DNA of 64,000 bases. Source: Nocardia terpenica. GTDB lineage: Bacteria; Actinomycetota; Actinomycetes; Mycobacteriales; Mycobacteriaceae. The notes under the pieces were generated by a model. It saw nothing but the letters and a program-made list of their open reading frames with translations. It did not search any database and was not told the DNA's origin. Each line of letters starts with the position of its first letter. Position 1 is the stretch's first letter. The position numbers and the translations under genes are program-made. Shown here one piece after another: positions 59,328 through 64,000 of the stretch. The stretch is from positions 868,001 to 932,000 of the forward strand of contig NZ_JABMCZ010000003.1 in the NCBI RefSeq assembly GCF_013186535.1, given 5' to 3'.

Positions 59328-59844
59328 CCGGTGACCGCGTCGGGGTCACGCTCGACCGCGCGGCGGGCCGGTATCTGGTGACTCCAGCCGTGCCGGCGCA
59401 GCATCTCCGAGATGCTCGCCGGCGACAGATGCTTGTGGAACCGGCGCCCGATCAGCGTCTGGATCCGGGCCAGGGTCCAGGTCTGATCCGGCCAGCCGTG
59501 CGCGGCCGCACCGCGCGCCAGCTCGGTCTCGAGCACCGCGAACAAGGCATCGGAGAGCCTCGGCCGCCCCGGCGACCCCTTCGACCGCAACGACCGCTGC
59601 CCGCCGAGTAGCCATGCCCGCCGCCACCGCTGCACCGATCGCAGGCTGACCCGCAGCTGCCCAGCGATCACCGAATTACGTTGTCCCGCGGCGAACATCT
59701 CCGCCGCCCGCAGGCGAATACCCTCCCGGAACATCCGCCGCTCGGTGGTCAACCCACCGCCCTGGGGATACCTCACCACACCGGCATACCGCAGCAACCG
59801 CGATCAAGCGTCACCCCACCGCGACATCACACCCGGAACCGGGT
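58695..59844. mobile_element. IS630-family insertion sequence, 1150 bp
   Basis: Terminal inverted repeats of 23 bp with two mismatches (58695-58717 and 59822-59844; inner 19 bp perfect) bound two transposase ORFs. TA dinucleotides flank both ends (58693-58694 and 59845-59846), the target duplication of this family. The left TA is part of the stop codon of the methyltransferase. Array G begins 2 bp past the right end. Confidence 0.92.
59237..59797 (-). CDS. IS630-family transposase, N-terminal ORF (helix-turn-helix)
   Basis: A 186-residue N-terminal part. The helix-turn-helix is EMFAAGQRNSVIAGQL then SLRSVQRWRRAW, followed by GRPRLSDALFAVLETEL and the HKHLSPASISEMLRRHGWSH segment. The last homologous residues are GWVKTTWPQV; the frame then diverges into an unrelated tail that overlaps the DDE ORF by 91 bp. 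The start may be internal (for example MFREGIRL). Confidence 0.83.
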   Translation of the reverse strand: MLRYAGVVRYPQGGGLTTERRMFREGIRLRAAEMFAAGQRNSVIAGQLRVSLRSVQRWRRAWLLGGQRSLRSKGSPGRPRLSDALFAVLETELARGAAAHGWPDQTWTLARIQTLIGRRFHKHLSPASISEMLRRHGWSHQIPARRAVERDPDAVTGWVKTTWPQVNPPRRRSGPGSCSRTRPGSR

Positions 59845-59847
59845 TAA

Positions 59848-59905
59848 CCCCCTTGGTCCCGGCGTGCAATCCCCCTTGGTCCCGGCGTGCTTTTGGCCGG
59901 GACCT
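59848..59905 (+). repeat. Repeat array G: one 23-bp unit plus terminal hairpin
   Basis: CCCCCTTGGTCCCGGCGTGC plus AAT is followed by a second copy ending in the hairpin (GTCCCGGC with GCCGGGAC around GTGCTTTTG). It lies between the IS right end and the TetR gene, and before the IS insertion would have directly followed the methyltransferase stop. Confidence 0.87.
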
Positions 59906-59923
59906 AAAGCCGCACACCATGCC

Positions 59924-60514
59924 TCACCCCCCGGCGAGCGAATCCAGCGCAGCCGCAACGGTCCTCGCGATGAACTCCCGTCGCCGCCGCGCCCGCGCGG
60001 CGGTCCCGGATTTGCCCCCGGCGAGCAGCCGATCGACGTTGGGTAGGGTGTGCCAGCCGTGGCAGAGCGTGAGAATCGTCGAAAGCACCTCCTGCGCTTC
60101 GGTTTCGGTGAGCATCGGTACCGCGTCGCGCATGGCCGCCACCTTGGCCCGCGTATTCGCCCGGCGCTCCGGTTCCGCGACCGGGGCGCCCAGCTCCAGG
60201 CCCTCCCAGAACATCAGCCGCGCCAATGCCGGTGTGGCACACAGGTAGTCGAACAGGCCGACGGCGTATCCGACGACGGCCTGCGGGCCGGTGCCCGTGA
60301 TCGGCACCGCGTCCATCACCCTGGTGACCTCGCGCGCCAGCACGATGCCGAACAGCTCGTCCTTCTTGCCGAAGTACTGGTAGATACGCTCCTTGTTGAC
60401 CCCCGCCGCGCTCGCGATCCGATCCACCCGGGCCCCGGCCAGCCCGTGCTCGCTGAATTCCGTGGTCGCGGCGTCCAGGAGCAGCTGCTTGGTGCGTTCG
60501 GTGTCCCAGGCCAT
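59924..60514 (-). CDS. TetR-family transcriptional regulator
   Basis: A 196-residue repressor. The N-terminal helix-turn-helix is FSEHGLAGARVDRIASAAGVNKERIYQYFGKKDELF in pieces; the remainder is the ligand-binding helical domain. ATG 60514 fits the family length. The downstream neighbour in the same direction is repeat G; the 136-bp upstream gap leads to the PucR-type gene. Target and ligand unknown. Confidence 0.9.
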   Translation of the reverse strand: MAWDTERTKQLLLDAATTEFSEHGLAGARVDRIASAAGVNKERIYQYFGKKDELFGIVLAREVTRVMDAVPITGTGPQAVVGYAVGLFDYLCATPALARLMFWEGLELGAPVAEPERRANTRAKVAAMRDAVPMLTETEAQEVLSTILTLCHGWHTLPNVDRLLAGGKSGTAARARRRREFIARTVAAALDSLAGG

Positions 60515-60650
60515 GGACCGAGGGTAGCAAAATCCAACCACCTAGTTGCGGATTCCCGCGACCGTTCGCCGCGAGCTGGCATCCCATCCTGCGCGCCCTG
60601 CTGCTCACGGCCGTGGTGGTGCCCTGCGCGGTCTATGTCGTGGTTCTCGC

Positions 60651-61892
60651 CTACTGCGGGTGCACCATTCGATCGCCCTCCGCCGTCGGGTACAGCCGGT
60701 GCACCGTCAAAGCCGCGGCGAGCAACCGTGATCCGTTCGGTTCGCCCGGGTCGGTCCCGGTGAGGTCGGCGATGCGGCGGAGGCGGTAGCTGAAAGTATT
60801 GGGGTGGACGTGCATTTCGGCGGCGGCGGACTTGCGGTCGGCGCCGTGTCGCAGGTGCGCGTCCAGGGTCTCGACCAGGTGCGGGCTGCGCAGCAGCGGG
60901 GCAATGCGTTCGGCGAGCCGGTCGCGCGCTGGTCCGGGGCGGGTGAGCTGATATTCCAGCACCAGGTCGTCGATGCGGTAGCCGCCGGTCGGTCGCCCCA
61001 GCAGCCGGGCCAGCTCCGCCAGCTCGGCCGCCTGACGAGCCGCGCCGGGCACGGATTCCCGTGCGGTCCCGGCGATTTCGGCCACGAGGACATCCACGCC
61101 GAACCGCTGGGCCAGCTCGGCAGCCAGCTCGGTGACATCGACGCCGCCCGGTTCGCCGCCGGGCAGCAGCACGGTGCCGTGGGCGCCGTCGAAGGTGTGC
61201 AGCGTGGCGGTGAGCGACAGCCGATCCAGGGTCTGCTGTAACAGCCGAATGCGCCGCCGGGTCAGCAGATTCGCCACCTCGGCCGCCGGCTCGGCGGACC
61301 GCAGCCGAAGGGCGAGCACCGAATAGTGGTCGGCCAGAACGATATCCGCGCGCGCGGCCAGTTCCTCGGCGGGCAGCCCGCGCAGCAGCGCCGCGCACAA
61401 TGCCCGGCGCGCTTCGCGTTCGGCATTGAACACCGACTGCTCGACCTCGGCGTACGACTCGACCACCACCGCATTGATGTGCATGAGCAGCCGCAGCAGC
61501 TGATCGCCGAATTCCACCAGTTCCCCCGGGGCGGCGGGATCGCTCACCTCCACCGCCTCGCGCAGCACCTGCCGCGCCGACTCGTGCACGGCCTCGACCA
61601 GCAGTCGCAGCGGCAGGCGGTCCTCGGCGTGCCGCTCCACCACCGGCACCACGAACGTCCGCACCTCCTCCCGGGTGAACTCGCGGCCCTGCTCGACGGC
61701 CCGCAGAAACGCGTGCGCGCACCCGTAGATGGCGGGCAGCACCTCCAGAAAATGCCCCTCGGGCAGGCTCCCCGCGGGCAACACCGACCCCAGCCCGGAG
61801 GCGAGAATGCGCTCGGCGAGTTGCGGCAACCGATCGAGCACCCGCGTCACGATGCTGCCTTCTCCGGGCGAGGAATGAACTGCGACCGACAT
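60651..61892 (-). CDS. PucR/CdaR-family transcriptional regulator
   Basis: A 413-residue regulator with a GGDEF-like central region and the C-terminal helix-turn-helix of PucR proteins: LVETLDAHLRHGADRKSAAA then VHPNTFSYRLRRIADLTG near 360-395. ATG 61892 was chosen; the longer frame overlaps the divergent lipase promoter. It probably regulates the divergent lipase gene at 62060, with 167 bp between the starts. Confidence 0.88.
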   Translation of the reverse strand: MSVAVHSSPGEGSIVTRVLDRLPQLAERILASGLGSVLPAGSLPEGHFLEVLPAIYGCAHAFLRAVEQGREFTREEVRTFVVPVVERHAEDRLPLRLLVEAVHESARQVLREAVEVSDPAAPGELVEFGDQLLRLLMHINAVVVESYAEVEQSVFNAEREARRALCAALLRGLPAEELAARADIVLADHYSVLALRLRSAEPAAEVANLLTRRRIRLLQQTLDRLSLTATLHTFDGAHGTVLLPGGEPGGVDVTELAAELAQRFGVDVLVAEIAGTARESVPGAARQAAELAELARLLGRPTGGYRIDDLVLEYQLTRPGPARDRLAERIAPLLRSPHLVETLDAHLRHGADRKSAAAEMHVHPNTFSYRLRRIADLTGTDPGEPNGSRLLAAALTVHRLYPTAEGDRMVHPQ

Positions 61893-62059
61893 GAGCCGAT
61901 TGTCGCGAGCCACAGCACCGAGGGCAAGTCGTCGGCTTCGCTGGAATATCTTTTGTCTCCCAATACAAATCGTCGAGAGGAATCTGTGCACGAGGGTGCA
62001 GTGACTCTCTCGCGGCGGGGCACGAAAATTTGTGCAGTGCTCGAGCGGAAGGATTTGCA

Positions 62060-63184
62060 ATGTTGCAGACAATTCGGCGCACCGCCGTCGTAGCGGCGAC
62101 CCTGCTATGTGCCACCCTTGCCACCACGACTCACGCGGCCGCCGATTCGCCCAGCGCCGCACAGGAACTCGCGAACGAGCTGACCGCGCAACTCCCGCTC
62201 ACCCCGGACGGCCACCGGATCGAACCGATCATGGATACCGGCAGCGGCGGCGGGCCGGTGGTCGGCCATGCCTCCGACGCGCTCGTCGAGGGCCCCGAAA
62301 TGTCCTCGTATCTGGCCGCATTCGCATATGGCGTAAGCCACCCGGATGCCGCGCCGCCGGGCGCGAACCAGGGGCGGTGCGCCCCGAGCGCCGCGCATCC
62401 GGATCCGGTGGTGCTGGTGCACGGCACCTGGCTCAATGCCTACGACGATTTCGCCTTTCTCTCCCCGCGGCTGGCGCGCGCCGGATTCTGCGTCTTCACC
62501 TTCAATTACGGCCGGTCCGCGCCCCTGGACGGCGGCGGGATCGGTGCGGTGCTGCCCGGTCGCTACGGCGTCGGCCGGATCGAGGATTCCGCGGTGCAGC
62601 TCGGCGATTTCATCGATCGGGTGCGCGCGACAACCCACGCCGATCGGGTGGATATCGTGGCGCACTCCCAGGGTGGCCCGGTCGCGGAGCAATATCTGAA
62701 ATTCGGCGGCGGCGCGGACAAGGTGCGCCGGCTGGTGAGTTTCGGCGCCACCTATCACGGCACATCGCTGCTCGGAATGGCCACGCTCGGGCGGATGATC
62801 ACCAACCTGGGCATCGATATCCTGGGCTTCTACCGCCCGATCATCGGTCCCGCGAATTTCGAACAGGCGGAGGGCTCGGAATTCGTCCAGCGGCTGAACG
62901 CGGACGGCGACACCGTGCCCGGGGTCGACTACACGGTGGTCGACACCCGATTCGACGAGGTGATGAACCCGCTGGACCGCGCCTTCCTGCGGGCCGGGCC
63001 GGGCGCCACCGTGCACGACATCGTGTTGCAGGACGGCTGCGCGCAGGACATGTCCGACCACCTCACGATGATGTACTCGCCGCGGGCCGCCTCCATCGCG
63101 CTGCACGCCCTGGACCCGGCGGCGAATCCCGAGCTGAGCTGCACCCTCAACCCGTGGTTCGTGGGCGGCGGGGGCGGGCTGTGA
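62060..63184 (+). CDS. Secreted triacylglycerol lipase/esterase (alpha/beta hydrolase)
   Basis: A 374-residue exported hydrolase with signal segment AVVAATLLCATLATTTHAAA. VVLVHGTWLNAYDDFAFLS near 125 forms the oxyanion hole, and VDIVAHSQGGPVAEQYL near 200 the nucleophile; GATYHGTSLLGMATLG follows. It is a paralogue of the protein at 49959. The stop overlaps the next lipase gene (GTGA), so the two are co-translated. Confidence 0.9.
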   Translation: MLQTIRRTAVVAATLLCATLATTTHAAADSPSAAQELANELTAQLPLTPDGHRIEPIMDTGSGGGPVVGHASDALVEGPEMSSYLAAFAYGVSHPDAAPPGANQGRCAPSAAHPDPVVLVHGTWLNAYDDFAFLSPRLARAGFCVFTFNYGRSAPLDGGGIGAVLPGRYGVGRIEDSAVQLGDFIDRVRATTHADRVDIVAHSQGGPVAEQYLKFGGGADKVRRLVSFGATYHGTSLLGMATLGRMITNLGIDILGFYRPIIGPANFEQAEGSEFVQRLNADGDTVPGVDYTVVDTRFDEVMNPLDRAFLRAGPGATVHDIVLQDGCAQDMSDHLTMMYSPRAASIALHALDPAANPELSCTLNPWFVGGGGGL

Positions 63185-64000
63185 GCCACCGCCCGCCGCA
63201 CCCGGACGGCGATCCGTTCCACGTCCCGCCGGACGGCTTCGCGGCCCTGCCCGCCGGGACCGTGCTGCGCAGCCGCATCGTCGATATCGCCCTGTTCGGC
63301 CTTGTCCCCCTCCGGGTTTCGGCGTGGCAGCTGCTCTACCGCAGCTGCGACCTGCACGGTGCGCCGGAGGCCGCGGTCACCACGGTGCTGCTGCCGCACG
63401 GCGCGGACCGGGACCGGCCGCGCCCGCTGGTGTCGTTCCAGTGCGCGATCGATGCCGTTGCGCCGCATTGCTTCCCGTCCTACGCGCTGCGGCGGGGCGC
63501 GCGGGCGCTCGGCGCGATCCCGCAGCTGGAGCTGCCGTTGATCGTGGCCGCGCTGGCCCGCGGCTGGGCGGTGTCGGTGCCCGATCACGGCGGGCGCACC
63601 GGCAGATTCGGCGCGCCTCGCGAGCCGGGCTACCGGGCCCTGGACGGCATTCGCGCCGCGCTGCGGTTCGCGCCGCTGGGCCTGGGTTCGCGCACTCCCG
63701 TTGCGCTGTGGGGATATTCGGGTGGCGGGCTGGCCACCGCCTGGGCGGCGGAACTGGCCGCCGCCTACGCCCCGGAGCTCGAGATCGTCGGCGCGGTCGC
63801 CGGATCACCGGTGGGCGATCCGGGGGCCGCCTTCGCCCGCATGAACGGCACGCTGTTCGCGGGTTTCGCGATGGTGTTCACCGCCGGGTTGCGCCGCACC
63901 TACCCGCAGCTGGATCGGGTGCTGCGCGAACGAGTCCGGCCGCCCTACCTGGAGCTGCTGGCGAAAGCCGAAGGGGCCGCGACCTTTCCGCTGCTGGCTC
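63181..64000 (+). CDS. Lipase of the LIP/secretory family (3' truncated by window)
   Basis: The frame from GTG 63181 is open to the window end (273 residues visible). The nucleophile elbow is ALWGYSGGGLATAWAAEL near 185, and the preceding SVPDHGGRTGRFGAPREPGY is typical of LIP lipases. No signal peptide is visible at this start (VSHRPPHPDG), so it may be cytoplasmic or use another export route. It is coupled to the upstream lipase. Confidence 0.85.
   Translation, partial: MSHRPPHPDGDPFHVPPDGFAALPAGTVLRSRIVDIALFGLVPLRVSAWQLLYRSCDLHGAPEAAVTTVLLPHGADRDRPRPLVSFQCAIDAVAPHCFPSYALRRGARALGAIPQLELPLIVAALARGWAVSVPDHGGRTGRFGAPREPGYRALDGIRAALRFAPLGLGSRTPVALWGYSGGGLATAWAAELAAAYAPELEIVGAVAGSPVGDPGAAFARMNGTLFAGFAMVFTAGLRRTYPQLDRVLRERVRPPYLELLAKAEGAATFPLLA

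Noticed and set aside
60546..60650. Hydrophobic stretch (WHPILRALLLTAVVVP) on the plus strand between TetR and PucR genes
   Set aside because: Could be a fragment of a lost membrane-protein gene, but it is too short and has no frame continuing on either side.

Overview
The window is high-GC actinobacterial DNA, most likely Nocardia or a close mycolic-acid relative. The order mfd-mazG ... lpqU-eno-ftsB-DUF501-ppx matches the mycobacterial Rv1020-Rv1026 order, GTG starts and 4-bp start/stop overlaps are common, and several secreted lipases of nocardial/mycobacterial type are present. The species call is inference.

Layout. (1) 1-2072: 3' part of mfd and mazG. (2) 2082-8058: thiamine-binding protein, flavin-type oxidase, an iron-box flavodoxin, a Stealth sugar-phosphotransferase with an attenuator-like leader, and a cAMP phosphodiesterase carrying an exact 162-bp tandem duplication. 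(3) 6646-18526: a candidate iron-regulated small-molecule metallophore locus. The leftward operon holds a clavaminate-synthase-like dioxygenase, SbnB-like dehydrogenase, PLP decarboxylase, SbnA-like synthase and MATE exporter. The rightward operon holds a Nik/Opp/Cnt-type importer (lipoprotein, two permeases, fused double ATPase). IdeR-like boxes sit on both sides of the divergent promoter region. No NRPS or IucA/IucC-type synthetase is present, so an EDDS-like or diaminopropionate-type aminopolycarboxylate is a reasonable product hypothesis. (4) 18615-23118: the conserved lpqU-eno-ftsB-DUF501-ppx block resumes. (5) 23405-24871: a POT peptide transporter.

(6) 24927-36498: a tRNA-Leu(UAA) and an integrative conjugative element of the pSAM2/AICE type, bounded by a 45-bp direct repeat of the tRNA 3' end. 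It carries integrase, excisionase, RepSA-like initiator, FtsK-like TraB, DUF2637/Spd-like and small proteins, a GntR regulator with its operators, and a glycosyltransferase. (7) 36499-38991: remnant of an older integrase, and an actinobacterial three-gene cassette (small protein, DUF6879, XRE/DUF5753). (8) 38996-42536: the prpDBC methylcitrate operon. (9) 42679-54696: secreted lipase, two-component system, PAP2 phosphatase, dedA remnant, SGNH hydrolase, GT87 mannosyltransferase, esterase, GH1 enzyme, NCS1 permease plus kinase-like protein. (10) 54845-64000: APC permease, secreted HNH-like protein, methyltransferase with an IS630-family element in its stop codon, TetR, PucR-type regulator, and two lipases, the last cut by the window end.

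A dispersed repeat family runs through the non-mobile parts of the window. Short tandem 21-24-bp units end in a hairpin with arms (GAT)CCCGGC / GCCGGG(ATC) and loop GTGCTTTTG. Seven loci were found, none inside the integrative element.
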